Position numbers and translations under genes: made by a program
Notes under the pieces: model-generated
What the model was told of the DNA's origin: nothing
The model's database searches: none
What the model saw: the letters and a program-made list of their open reading frames with translations, nothing else
Shown: positions 39,267-48,374 of the stretch, one piece after another
How the letters are laid out: each line of letters begins with the position of its first letter
How positions within the stretch are numbered: position 1 is the first letter of the stretch
Assembly: GCA_030156895.1 (NCBI GenBank)
Contig: JASGLP010000003.1
Span: 1 to 64,000 of the forward strand
DNA from: Eubacteriaceae bacterium
Lineage (GTDB): Bacteria; Bacillota; Clostridia; Eubacteriales; Eubacteriaceae
Reading direction: 5' to 3'
Length of the DNA: 64,000 nt

Positions 39267-39995
39267 TTATAATACCATATTTAAAAAGTTAATGGTTCGC
39301 TGATTTTGGGGATTGGCAAAGATCTCCTGGGGAGGCCCCTGCTCCACAATATAACCTTCATCAATAAAAATGACCCGGTCAGCAACCTCTCGGGCAAAGC
39401 CCATCTCATGGGTCACCACTACCATGGTCATCCCCTCATTTGCCAGCTGCTTCATAACATTTAAAACCTCGCCAACCATTTCCGGGTCAAGTGCAGATGT
39501 CGGCTCGTCGAAAAGCATGACATCCGGATTCATGGCTAGCGCCCGAGCAATCGCCACCCGCTGCTGCTGTCCGCCGGATAACTGGCCGGGATAAACCTCT
39601 GCTTTTTCCTGTAGGCCTACCCGCTTTAGAAGCCCCATTGCAATGGCGTTAGCTTCATCCTTGCTTTTTATTTTTAAAGCCGTGGGTGCCAAACAAATAT
39701 TATCAAGCACTGTCATATGTGGGAATAAATTAAACTGCTGAAAAACCATGCCGATATTTTGACGAAAAAGGTTGATCTTCTCATGGGCTCCTGTAATATC
39801 ATTGCCATCGACTTCGACCGTCCCGCTGGTCGCTTCTTCCAGCGCATTTATACAACGCAGCAGCGTACTTTTCCCTGAACCGGATGGCCCAATGATGCAA
39901 ACCACTTCCTTCTCTTTAATTTCCAGGTTAATGTCTTTTAATACTTCAAGCTCGCCAAAAGTTTTTTTCAGGTTCTTAATTTTTATTTTTCCCAT
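39267..39995 (-). CDS. Polar amino-acid ABC transporter ATPase (GlnQ-like)
   Basis: A 242-aa ATPase with Walker [11 protein letters not shown]-loop, signature LSGGQQQR, Walker [15 protein letters not shown] and switch His in [15 protein letters not shown], all typical of the GlnQ/ArtP group. The ATG at 39995 follows AAAGGA and overlaps the permease gene by 20 bp. With the permease and lipoprotein upstream it completes a three-component importer. Confidence 0.94.
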   Translation of the reverse strand: MGKIKIKNLKKTFGELEVLKDINLEIKEKEVVCIIGPSGSGKSTLLRCINALEEATSGTVEVDGNDITGAHEKINLFRQNIGMVFQQFNLFPHMTVLDNICLAPTALKIKSKDEANAIAMGLLKRVGLQEKAEVYPGQLSGGQQQRVAIARALAMNPDVMLFDEPTSALDPEMVGEVLNVMKQLANEGMTMVVVTHEMGFAREVADRVIFIDEGYIVEQGPPQEIFANPQNQRTINFLNMVL

Positions 39996-40671
39996 ATGAC
40001 ATTTTCCTTTCAATTTGTTTCGAAATCTTCGATAGAATCATAATTACAATAAAATACATGACCCCAACAATCAACCACATTTTAAAGCTTTCATAATTAT
40101 TGGCAATAATTAGTTTGCCCGTCTGCGTCAGTTCAACCACCCCGATAACTGATAGGAGTGAGGTATCTTTCAGAGTAATAATACACTGATTGATTAGAGC
40201 TGGTGTCATGGTTCTGATCGCCTGAGGTAAAATGACTTTGCGCATCGACAAGCCATATGTCAAACCGAGACTTCTAGCCGCCTCCATCTGTCCACTATTG
40301 ATAGATTCAATCCCACCCCTGAAAATCTCAGCCAGATAGGCCCCAGCATTGAGACTTAATGTGATAACCCCAGCCAGATTCTGATCCAGACGAATTCCCA
40401 AAGCCATTGGAATTCCAAAATAAATGAAAAACGCCTGAACCAGGAGTGGGGTTCCCCTCACAATATCAACATAAACAAGAGCAATGGCTCGCAAAGCCTT
40501 TTGCGGAGCCACTGACAAAAGCCCAAAAACCAGGCCGATGATTGCAGCAAAAACAAGTGAAATAATTGTAATTTCAACAGTCATTCCCAGACCGCTTAAG
40601 AGGCGGGGCCAGTTCTGGGCAATTAATTCCGGTATACTCAAACTTTTCCTCCTTAAACTGCGGTTGTCCAA
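39976..40671 (-). CDS. Polar amino-acid ABC transporter permease
   Basis: A 231-aa His/Glu/Gln/Arg/opine-type permease (HisM/GlnP) with about five TM helices and the EAA loop region [30 protein letters not shown]. The start is TTG behind GAGAGGAG. It is separated from the lipoprotein gene by a strong stem-loop. Confidence 0.93.
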   Translation of the reverse strand: MDNRSLRRKSLSIPELIAQNWPRLLSGLGMTVEITIISLVFAAIIGLVFGLLSVAPQKALRAIALVYVDIVRGTPLLVQAFFIYFGIPMALGIRLDQNLAGVITLSLNAGAYLAEIFRGGIESINSGQMEAARSLGLTYGLSMRKVILPQAIRTMTPALINQCIITLKDTSLLSVIGVVELTQTGKLIIANNYESFKMWLIVGVMYFIVIMILSKISKQIERKMSYGKNKN

Positions 40672-40718
40672 CAGTCTTGACTCCTCTCAAAGTCAACACT
40701 TTTAGATAACCTAGAGAA

Positions 40719-40747
40719 ATCATCTGCCAGCCAGGCTGACAGATGAT
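40719..40747 (-). promoter_or_regulatory. Stem-loop between binding-protein and permease genes
   Basis: ATCATCTG/CAGATGAT plus CAGCC/GGCTG give a 13-bp stem with one mismatch and no T run after it on the minus strand. Such intercistronic hairpins usually protect the upstream mRNA from 3' decay, which would raise binding protein over membrane components. Confidence 0.65.
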
Positions 40748-40777
40748 TCTCAAAAACTGTGTTATTTTTAAATAGGC

Positions 40778-41548
40778 TTATTTCTGAATGTATGTATCCA
40801 GGATTTCCTGATATTTTCCGCTTTCCTTTAAATTGGCAAGGCCAGCATTAAACATCGCTAAAAGTTCAGCATTTTCGCCTTTTTTAACGGCAAATCCATA
40901 AGAACTCCCTTTTTCCATATCGGTAACAATTTTAAAAGGCATCCCATTGGCAATGGCATCTCCGACTACTGGGTAATCTTCAAACATGGCAACTGAATTA
41001 CCAGCTTTCACATCTTCGTACATATTTGCTGAATCCGGGAAGGAAATCACTTCAAAGCCATACTGATCTTTAATCGAGTCGGCAAACGCCGCACCTTCTG
41101 TACCGTTTTTGACGGCCACCCGTTGTCCAGCCAAATCAGCGTAGGAAGTAATGGTGTCATTATCGGCAGAGATTCCCATCACTACCCCTGAATCAAAATA
41201 AGGATCTGAGAAATCAAAAACATCTTTTCGCTCATCTGTGATGCTCATACCGGCAATCATACCATCTGACTGTCCAGTTGATACTTCACCCAAAGCAGCG
41301 TCAAAACCTACCACTTTCAGTTCATAAGCGAAGCCCTGATCTTCAGCAATAGCCGCCAGCAGATCAATATCAATTCCCACCTGTTGGCCATTTTCATTTT
41401 CAAACTCAAATGGTTTAAATGTTGTGTCAGTGGCAATCACATAGGATTTTTCATCGCTGGCAGTAGACGAATCACTTGAGCAAGCCGACAATGAAACAAC
41501 CATTGCAACAACCATCAGTAGAAGGCCGAGTTTTGTTAATCTTTTCAT
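40778..41548 (-). CDS. Amino-acid ABC transporter substrate-binding lipoprotein
   Basis: A 256-aa family 3 solute-binding protein. The signal peptide ends in the lipobox LSAC with lipidated Cys23. The mature domain shows DTTFKPFEFENENGQQVGIDIDLL, DGMIAGMSITDERK and FSDPYFDSG. The R of TDERK is the ligand-carboxylate contact in this family. The substrate is a polar amino acid, perhaps glutamine. It has a strong promoter 62 bp upstream and GGAGG before the ATG. Confidence 0.93.
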   Translation of the reverse strand: MKRLTKLGLLLMVVAMVVSLSACSSDSSTASDEKSYVIATDTTFKPFEFENENGQQVGIDIDLLAAIAEDQGFAYELKVVGFDAALGEVSTGQSDGMIAGMSITDERKDVFDFSDPYFDSGVVMGISADNDTITSYADLAGQRVAVKNGTEGAAFADSIKDQYGFEVISFPDSANMYEDVKAGNSVAMFEDYPVVGDAIANGMPFKIVTDMEKGSSYGFAVKKGENAELLAMFNAGLANLKESGKYQEILDTYIQK

Positions 41549-41609
41549 ACTTTTTCCTCCAATGCAAATTTTGTATCATAGAAAGATACACATTCCTAAT
41601 TCAGCTAGC

Positions 41610-41638
41610 AGTATATCATTTTTTCGACATTTCTGCAA
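41610..41638 (-). promoter_or_regulatory. Promoter of the amino-acid ABC operon
   Basis: Minus-strand TTGCAG (41633-41638), 17-bp spacer, TATACT (41610-41615). Confidence 0.82.
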
Positions 41639-41670
41639 TAAAAAGCAGTAACCGTTATCATAATGCGACT

Positions 41671-41705
41671 AAAAAAATTCAGTCCTAATTTGACAATCAG
41701 GACTG
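41671..41705 (-). terminator. Terminator of the 43819-41722 unit
   Basis: CAGTCCT/AGGACTG stem with a 12-nt loop and a T7 run on the minus strand, 17 bp after the stop at 41722. Confidence 0.85.
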
Positions 41706-41721
41706 ATACTCATATTTTTAC

Positions 41722-43245
41722 TTATTTGACACGTTTTAAATAGCGTTGAATGGTTTCGTAGTCTTCTTCTGCGACAATATACTCCGAATCCTGATTTTCC
41801 ATAATCAGTTCTTCCGGCAAGATTTCAATTTTCTCAGAAGCCCGGCGACCCTTTGTTTCAACCATTAAAACTTCCTTCTGGTCAAGTCGCTTCTTGCGCT
41901 GATTTAATCCTGCTTCAATCATATCCAGATCGTCGATGCGTTTATTGATCACCTTGGACAAACTAATCAGATCATCCAAAACCTCATCGACAACAAATTG
42001 CTTGTCGATAATCGCCTTGAGTTTTTCCCGAATCAGATTGCCGGCAGCAACAATTTTTTCATCCCCGGTAATCGGCTGATAACTTTCTATTTCCTGTTGG
42101 AAGACAGTAACGGCATTCTGAAGATAATGAGTTTCTTCCATTGATTGTTCAATTTCATTAAAAAGACTGCTCAAGCGTTTTTCTATTGAAGAAAAGTCGC
42201 CCTGCTCTTCGCCATTAAAATCAAGTCCAGTTTTTATACGTGAAACTTCCCTTGGCGCTTGTGATTCTTTTACAACCGGTTCAAAAACAGCACTTCCCAG
42301 CTCGCGTTCAACTGACATTTTAGGAATTTCTCGTGTTGATACAGAAGGCATGGCCGGTTTTGTTGCAGCATGCTCTTTTTCCTTGGGCATTTCCCAAATT
42401 GATTCAACAATTTCTTTTGGCACTTTCTGAACAAGTTCAGACTGGATTTTCGCTTGTGGAATGACCGTTGTCTTCTGCTCCTGAAAGACCGGTTTTTGAA
42501 ATTCCGACTGATTTATGCGACTCTGAATTAATTCCTGTTCGTCGGCAAAAGGCACTTGCTGCTCTTTACCCAAGTTGCGTTTAATATCTCTTAAAAATTC
42601 ACCCGTTTCATATCGCTTCTCCGCTTCAAGATAATCAATCTTTTTGGACTCTTTAAAAGTCGGCTGCATGACTTCTTGCCGTCTGGTTTCACTGCGGGTA
42701 TTGCTTCTACTATTATTTTCGATAAGTGAGTTGAAAATACTGTCGTAATCGGATTCTTCATCATCAGTTGCAGACAGCCAATTTTTTCGATTTTCTGTTT
42801 TCTTTGGTTTAGCCGTTTTCTTAACTGGCTGTTCGAGCGTTTCCACGCTTTCTTCCAAAAGACCATCTTTACCAATTAAAACCCACCACAACAAATGCGC
42901 CAAAGTGATCATCAAAAAATCAACCAGTGCCAGACCCATGAAAAAATAAAATGGAACTTCTGGAATCAAAAACAGGCACAATCCAAAAATAATCCCATTT
43001 CCAATCGTTGCGACCAGGCCGCCGATAAATGGCATATTTTTCAAAAATGGACTGCGGTTCAAATCATAGAGCGACAAAACAACCAGTTTGATTCCCACAA
43101 ATAAGCCCATTAAGATGATAAAAGCATCTGCATGGGGTAATGTCTGAAGAATCTGATATCCTAACAGATATCCGTATCCGGCAATTGCTAACCCAAACAA
43201 GTCAAAGATCAGCAATCCCCAACATCTTCCAATACTTAATCTCAT
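41722..43245 (-). CDS. Membrane protein with long coiled-coil tail, unknown function
   Basis: A 507-aa protein. The first 125 residues hold four TM helices (about 10-30, 38-60, 72-92, 96-122). The rest is a polar cytoplasmic part with a low-complexity linker and helical, coiled-coil-like stretches around 345-480. I recognise no family. It begins 4 bp after the stop of the coiled-coil gene at 43250, with AAGGAG spanning that stop, so the two are coupled. A scaffold or cell-shape role is conceivable but unsupported. Confidence 0.7.
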   Translation of the reverse strand: MRLSIGRCWGLLIFDLFGLAIAGYGYLLGYQILQTLPHADAFIILMGLFVGIKLVVLSLYDLNRSPFLKNMPFIGGLVATIGNGIIFGLCLFLIPEVPFYFFMGLALVDFLMITLAHLLWWVLIGKDGLLEESVETLEQPVKKTAKPKKTENRKNWLSATDDEESDYDSIFNSLIENNSRSNTRSETRRQEVMQPTFKESKKIDYLEAEKRYETGEFLRDIKRNLGKEQQVPFADEQELIQSRINQSEFQKPVFQEQKTTVIPQAKIQSELVQKVPKEIVESIWEMPKEKEHAATKPAMPSVSTREIPKMSVERELGSAVFEPVVKESQAPREVSRIKTGLDFNGEEQGDFSSIEKRLSSLFNEIEQSMEETHYLQNAVTVFQQEIESYQPITGDEKIVAAGNLIREKLKAIIDKQFVVDEVLDDLISLSKVINKRIDDLDMIEAGLNQRKKRLDQKEVLMVETKGRRASEKIEILPEELIMENQDSEYIVAEEDYETIQRYLKRVK

Positions 43246-43249
43246 TCAT

Positions 43250-43819
43250 CTACTCCTTATGTCCAAATTTTTCAGGAGTTTTTCTCATTTCTCCAAAATC
43301 AAGGTTCGTTCCTTTTTTTTGAGTTTCAAGATCTCGAGAAAGATCCAAGGGTTCGGTGTTCCAGTACATGGCTTCAATTTCCTGCAACTTTTGATATTCA
43401 CGATTCAGGGTTTCTTCTTTCCGATTGACCTCTTCATGACGCTGCTTTAAGATCTTCAGGGCTGTTCCCAGCGAATCCAGCATTTCTTGAACCATTTTTT
43501 CCCGCTGTTCAATGTTACTAAGCTGACGATTCAGATCTTCCGCTTCGTAGGAAGTTCGCTTATCGGTGTTTTCCATGAATCGTTCTTCTTCCTGCTTAAT
43601 ATCCTTAAAAACCCTTTCAAAGTTATCATGACGCTTGACCAGCACCTCATCTTCTTTGCGGTGCAGACCAGTATCATTGCCTTCGTTTTGGGTTGCCTTA
43701 ACAATCAGGGATTTTAACTCTTCATCTTTTTGGAGTATCAGTTTTTCAAGCTTGTCGATTCGATTTTCTACATACTCGAAATATTCGTTTTTATTGCCAG
43801 ACTCCTGACCATTTGACAT
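43250..43819 (-). CDS. Coiled-coil protein of unknown function
   Basis: A 189-aa soluble, highly charged protein. Residues 14-45 and 75-155 have heptad-like leucine spacing (VENRIDKLEKLILQKDEELKSL). No catalytic motif and no membrane segment. The ATG follows AGAGGTG. It is translationally linked to the four-TM protein at 41722, which suggests the pair form a complex through their coiled coils. Confidence 0.68.
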   Translation of the reverse strand: MSNGQESGNKNEYFEYVENRIDKLEKLILQKDEELKSLIVKATQNEGNDTGLHRKEDEVLVKRHDNFERVFKDIKQEEERFMENTDKRTSYEAEDLNRQLSNIEQREKMVQEMLDSLGTALKILKQRHEEVNRKEETLNREYQKLQEIEAMYWNTEPLDLSRDLETQKKGTNLDFGEMRKTPEKFGHKE

Positions 43820-44014
43820 CCTGATTCACCTCTATCCTATACTTTCTATCTATTATAGCAAAATTTTCGTAAAAAGTATAATACAAACTTGTTACAAAAA
43901 TAAATTATACCGACTATAGATTAAACCATAGAATTAAAAAATAATCAAGTCAAGCTTCAGTTTTTAAGAATAAAAACAGATTCGGCCTGATTTCGCCATT
44001 TGTAGCTAAGTTTT

Positions 44015-44992
44015 TTAAAGTAACTTTTTCTGCCGCTCAAGAAAACGTTCAGCCTGATTAAAAATATCCTGAATCGTTTCGTCATCTTCATATTTCGTGC
44101 CGAAACCAAAGCTCACTGACAGTTTAATGGATTTTATTTTAACTTCTTCCAGCATTTTGCGAATACGCTCAATCGCGCGTTCTACCCGGGCACCTTCCGT
44201 TTTTGGCATAATAATCACAAACTGCCCTTCGCTGAAGCGCGCAACGACATCATCGCCGCGACAGCCGTTGTCCAGAATATAAGCGGCTTTTTTAATAAAA
44301 TCATCACCCACTACATGCCCATATCGACTGTTTAACTCGTGCAAGCCATTAATTTCAACCAGAATAATCGATAATGGATATTGGTTGGAATTATCCATTT
44401 TTTTAATTTCCAACTCGTAAAAAGCTTTATTGTAAATTCCCGTGAGCGGATCACGAAAAGACATGGATTCAATTTTATTTTTTTCGCCGCCTTCTGCAAG
44501 CATGGCTTTTAAAGCTTCTCTTTTTTCTGTCACATCCTGAATAAAGCAAACCACTCCGATAACCTGGTTGCTGTTATCCTTGATGGGCGCCCAATAATTT
44601 TTTCCCAGTACATAGGTCTCACCATTATCTTTGTATTCTTCAACTGAAACAAACTGTTCACCAGCCAGAGCCCGGTCACAAAAGCCCTTTATTGTTTCAC
44701 GCTCCTCAAAGCTGTCCATCAGATCCAGTATTTTTGATCCGATTTGGATGGTCACGCCCCACTGTGACTTCATCACTTCGCGATGGCGGTTGTTAAAACT
44801 TAAATAGCGATAACGCGTATCAAGCCCAAAGATCATAAAATCATGACTGGTTTCAAGTACTGCTTTTAAAACACTATTGGCCAGTTCTAATTTTTCTTTT
44901 AGCGCGATAATACCATCTTCAAAGGGATCTGTCATTTGCCCCCGGCGCTCCTCGTTCATTGTTTCAATTGTTACTTTCTCGTCACTACTCAC
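44015..44992 (-). CDS. PAS-GGDEF protein with degenerate GGDEF site
   Basis: A 325-aa cytoplasmic protein: PAS domain at about 40-155 and a GGDEF-fold domain at about 180-325 (FRDPLTGIYNKAFYELE start). Where GGDEF should stand it reads RFSEGQF, so cyclase activity is very unlikely. It may bind c-di-GMP or GTP, or act through contacts. The start is GTG behind GAGGAGG. The 195-bp gap before the coiled-coil operon has no clear hairpin. Confidence 0.88.
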   Translation of the reverse strand: MSSDEKVTIETMNEERRGQMTDPFEDGIIALKEKLELANSVLKAVLETSHDFMIFGLDTRYRYLSFNNRHREVMKSQWGVTIQIGSKILDLMDSFEERETIKGFCDRALAGEQFVSVEEYKDNGETYVLGKNYWAPIKDNSNQVIGVVCFIQDVTEKREALKAMLAEGGEKNKIESMSFRDPLTGIYNKAFYELEIKKMDNSNQYPLSIILVEINGLHELNSRYGHVVGDDFIKKAAYILDNGCRGDDVVARFSEGQFVIIMPKTEGARVERAIERIRKMLEEVKIKSIKLSVSFGFGTKYEDDETIQDIFNQAERFLERQKKLL

Positions 44993-45200
44993 ACCAATTC
45001 CTCCTCGATTAATTGCCTATTAGTTCCCAAAACGTATCTATCTAAAGTTAATTTCAATTATTCTATATTTAAACAATTTTATTATATCAGATAATAATTT
45101 AATTCGGTAGCAAAAAAATCACTGCTTTCGCAATAAATACTCAGTGAGTAAATACTTACTCCTAATTTATTTTAGAGTTTAGACTTTGAAATCACTTTCT

Positions 45201-45252
45201 AAAAAAAGCAGCCGTTCACAATTAAGCATGCTAAATCGTGAACGGCTGCTTT
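45201..45252 (-). terminator. Terminator of the 46717-45269 gene
   Basis: AAGCAGCCGTTCAC/GTGAACGGCTGCTT, a 14-bp perfect stem, is followed on the minus strand by a T run, 17 bp past the stop. Confidence 0.92.
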
Positions 45253-45268
45253 CGCAGCTAACTCATCC

Positions 45269-46717
45269 CTATTTCAGCGTCTGTAAAAAAAGAGCCACCA
45301 ATTTGGGATCAAACTGTGTTCCTGAACAGGCTTTTAATTCTTCACCAATTTCTTTTTTGCTTTTATTTTTATGTTTCATTGCTTCATATGCTTCAGCTAT
45401 AGCTACAATTCTTGCCTGCTGATTAATTTCGTCACCTTTTAAGCCGTTGGGATAACCACTTCCATCCCAGTGTTCCTGATGTTGGTAGACGATCTGGGCA
45501 ATATCCTTATACTCATCTACCAAACTCAATAGCCTAAAGCCTCGCTCAGGATGACGCCTGATATCTGTCCAGTCGCTGTCTTCAAGTGTTTTCAGTTTGT
45601 TGAGACTTTTATCATCAACCGTAATTTTGCCAATATCATGCAGTTCTCCAGCCCGAATTGTCTGCTCGATAAAAGCCTTATCAGGCGAAAGTAAGGCGGC
45701 AATTTTTCCACTTACCTCACCAACCTCGATGGAATGTTGCTTTTCTCCTTCGTTATGATTAAAAAGCATTTCCAGCACTCGCTTGATGGTCTGACTTTTC
45801 ATCGAGGTCCCTTTTTTCAGTTTCTCCCGATACATCAGATCCTCAGCATTTTTCAGGGTATTATTAAGGTTTTCCTCAATTTTGTCTTTTGTGTCATAAC
45901 CGAAGGAAATCGATATTTCGATGCCATTCCCAACTTTTTGCACTGTTAACTGATCCTGAATTCTATTAATTAATGCTTTAACCGTTTCTCGATCTGTCTC
46001 CGGCAAAAGCAGCACAAACTCGTCATTCCCGTAACGAATCACAAAGGCTTCTTTGGCACAAGTTTTCATGAGAATTTCAGCGGTTTTAATGATCACTTCA
46101 TCGCCTGTTTCACGACCAAAAGAATCATTAATCAGTTCCAGTCCATTAATATCCGCCATTACAACTGAAATCGGCAAATATTTTTCCTGGTCGGTTCGCT
46201 CCATTTGATCCAACAAAAAGCGCCGGTTATAAAGCCCCGTCATCTGATCATGATATCCCAGCATATCTGATACCTTTAATTTTTCACGTTCTTCGAAAAG
46301 TTTTTTTCGAGCGGCGTTTTTTTCTGTTTCATCAATCCCAATGCAAAGTACCAAATCAATTTCATTTGTTGCATTTCTGACAGGACGCCAGCGATTAATC
46401 CAATCGGTGGACGCTTTACCATTCTGCGGCTGACAAGTCATAGCCTGACTAATTAGCTCACCTTTTAGAATCCGATCAAAAATCTTTTGCGCTTCGTCAC
46501 GCTTTTTTTGATCAAGATAATGTTCAAGAAAAGCATCCCCTGTTTTTATCTCAATTCCCCAATTTTCCTTGACCAGCTGATAGTAACGGCGGTTAAAAAA
46601 TAAATATTTTCCGTCCCGATCCAGCGAAAATATAATCAACTCCTCAGAATTTTCTAAAAGCGCCAAAAGATATGATTTTTCCAATTGATTATCCATCGCC
46701 TTTAAATGGTTGTCCAT
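45269..46717 (-). CDS. PAS-GGDEF-HD-GYP protein
   Basis: A 482-aa protein: PAS (about 15-130), GGDEF domain with RYGNDEF (second Gly replaced by Asn) and a full HD-GYP domain (HDIGKI, HPERGF, HQEHWDGSGYPNGL). The HD-GYP half should hydrolyse c-di-GMP to pGpG/GMP. The cyclase half is probably weak or regulatory. I chose the ATG at 46717 for its AAAGGAG. The frame is open to 46783 but without a ribosome site. Transcribed alone. Confidence 0.9.
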   Translation of the reverse strand: MDNHLKAMDNQLEKSYLLALLENSEELIIFSLDRDGKYLFFNRRYYQLVKENWGIEIKTGDAFLEHYLDQKKRDEAQKIFDRILKGELISQAMTCQPQNGKASTDWINRWRPVRNATNEIDLVLCIGIDETEKNAARKKLFEEREKLKVSDMLGYHDQMTGLYNRRFLLDQMERTDQEKYLPISVVMADINGLELINDSFGRETGDEVIIKTAEILMKTCAKEAFVIRYGNDEFVLLLPETDRETVKALINRIQDQLTVQKVGNGIEISISFGYDTKDKIEENLNNTLKNAEDLMYREKLKKGTSMKSQTIKRVLEMLFNHNEGEKQHSIEVGEVSGKIAALLSPDKAFIEQTIRAGELHDIGKITVDDKSLNKLKTLEDSDWTDIRRHPERGFRLLSLVDEYKDIAQIVYQHQEHWDGSGYPNGLKGDEINQQARIVAIAEAYEAMKHKNKSKKEIGEELKACSGTQFDPKLVALFLQTLK

Positions 46718-46829
46718 AGTCTGTTCTCCTTTATATACGAATTTATTACCATCCCAGTATTCGTTTATTCTGTCGTCGAACATTTATGCTTCTGATTGAT
46801 ATATATTCCCTTTTTTTAACAATTCAATC

Positions 46830-46862
46830 AAAAAAAAGCGAACTTAAAAATTAAGTTCGCTT
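46830..46862 (-). terminator. Terminator of the Mrp-NifX gene
   Basis: AAGCGAACTTAA/TTAAGTTCGCTT with a 3-nt loop and T8 on the minus strand, 12 bp past the stop. Confidence 0.92.
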
Positions 46863-46873
46863 CAGAAAAAAGT

Positions 46874-48085
46874 TTAGTGTTCGCCACATTCGTCGTGGTG
46901 TTCATGTTCCTGACAAATAGAACCAGTTGATTCAAGCTTGCCATCCAGATACAAAGCAGCCGAGTCAGCCGCAGTACCACTGACACCAATCACTACTTCG
47001 ATGCCTTTTTCATTAAAGATGTCCACGGCACCACCGCCCATGCCCCCGGAAATAATAACATTTACACCCATATCATTCAAAAAATTAGGCAAAAACCCCG
47101 GTTTATGACCTGGATTAGCAACGGCTTCAGTTTTAACAATTTTTTTGCCTTCAGTATCAAAAATCATAAAACTTTCACAGTGACCAAAATGGCCAGTTAC
47201 ATTTCCATTATCACTTGCAACAGCAATTTTCATTTTTTGTTCTCCTTTAATTTCCTGTTCTTCATCTTCCAGCTGATTGGCCAGATTATCCAACCAGTTA
47301 ATATCAGTCAGCTCAATCAGTCCCTTATCACAAGCAGCCGCTAGTTTTGGATCAATTGGCATTTTAGCCACGACATCCACACCGTACTGGGCAGCCACTT
47401 CTTCAACATGGCTGTCGCCAAAAATTGAATGGCTTTTGCCGCAATCCGGACATTTAAAGAAAGACATATTTTCAACCAGACCGATCACTGGAATTTTCAT
47501 CATCTCAGCCATTTTTACCGCTTTGGCAACGATCATCGATACCAGCTCCTGAGGTGAGGTGACAATAATAATCCCATCCACTGGCAGTGACTGGAATACT
47601 GTCAAAGGCACGTCTCCGGTTCCTGGTGGCATATCAATAAACATATAGTCAATATCGCCCCAAATGACATCGGTCCAGAACTGTTTAACCGTGTTGCCGA
47701 TAATCGGGCCACGCCAGATAACCGGATCGGTTTCATTTTCCAGCAGTAAATTGATGGACATGATATCAATACCCGTCTTACTGGTGTTAGGATAAACCCC
47801 CAGCTCACTAGTACGGGCTTTTTCTTTGATGCCAAACGCTTTAGGAATTGAAGGCCCGGTAATATCGGCATCAAGAATCGCCGTATTAAAGCCTCTGCGG
47901 CTCATCGTAACTGCCATTAAGGAAGTCACCAGCGATTTTCCAACCCCGCCTTTGCCGCTCACGACGCCGATAACTTTTTTAATACGGCTCAGTTCATGGG
48001 GGCTTTCCAAAAAATCATTCTTGTCTTTTCGATCACTACATTCTTCACTGCAGCTGCTGCAGCTTTGATCACATGCTTCACTCAT
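46874..48085 (-). CDS. Mrp/NBP35 ATPase fused to a NifX-type domain
   Basis: A 403-aa fusion. It has an N-terminal Cys cluster (CDQSCSSCSEEC, residues 5-16), a Mrp P-loop domain (SGKGGVGKS 43-51, DMPPGTGD, CPDC 212-215) and, from residue 285, a dinitrogenase-cofactor-binding (NifX/NifB C-terminal-like) domain with a His-rich end. Mrp proteins are Fe-S cluster carriers. NifX-like domains bind Fe-S or Mo cofactor precursors. A complete AAAGGAG plus ATG occurs at the domain junction (ATG at 47233-47231), so the NifX part may also be made alone. It is first downstream of repeat copy E in the metal cluster. Confidence 0.92.
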   Translation of the reverse strand: MSEACDQSCSSCSEECSDRKDKNDFLESPHELSRIKKVIGVVSGKGGVGKSLVTSLMAVTMSRRGFNTAILDADITGPSIPKAFGIKEKARTSELGVYPNTSKTGIDIMSINLLLENETDPVIWRGPIIGNTVKQFWTDVIWGDIDYMFIDMPPGTGDVPLTVFQSLPVDGIIIVTSPQELVSMIVAKAVKMAEMMKIPVIGLVENMSFFKCPDCGKSHSIFGDSHVEEVAAQYGVDVVAKMPIDPKLAAACDKGLIELTDINWLDNLANQLEDEEQEIKGEQKMKIAVASDNGNVTGHFGHCESFMIFDTEGKKIVKTEAVANPGHKPGFLPNFLNDMGVNVIISGGMGGGAVDIFNEKGIEVVIGVSGTAADSAALYLDGKLESTGSICQEHEHHDECGEH

Positions 48086-48152
48086 TGTTTTCTCCTCAAT
48101 AATTCCAAGTTTTTATGATAAACAGGACACTGCCCGCTTATTTCTAATTAAT

Positions 48153-48373
48153 CCTTTCTTTTTAAGAAAGTCAGTGCGTAGACAACCCCCGCACCGATCA
48201 ATTGGATTTCGTAGTCCGCGCGCGGATTCGTACAGTCGCTCAATTTGAAATCGCTAATTATTGACGTTTTCTAGCAACTGTTCGCCCCGAGGCGGACACT
48301 GAAAAGCCAATTGTCGGTGCTCAGGTAGATAAAATTAACTTTGTCTTCAGTCTGCCTTTCTTTTTAAGAAAGT
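48153..48373 (-). repeat. Dispersed terminator-flanked palindromic repeat, copy E
   Basis: The freshest-looking copy. The flanks 48153-48171 and 48355-48373 are an exact 19-bp direct repeat (CCTTTCTTTTTAAGAAAGT) that is itself a palindrome. Its ends carry TCAGTGCGTAGACAA and TTGTCTTCAGTCTG, inverted repeats of each other. The middle stem reads GTCCGC (48214-48219) and GCGGAC (48292-48297), where B and D have GTCTGC/GCAGAC, a compensatory pair change. It starts 1 bp from the MBL gene stop and fills most of the gap to Mrp. Confidence 0.92.
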
Positions 48374-48374
48374 T

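Noticed and set aside
46784-46873. N-terminal extension of the PAS-GGDEF-HD-GYP protein to 46783
   Set aside because: There is no ribosome site at the upstream ATG. The ATG at 46717 has AAAGGAG.
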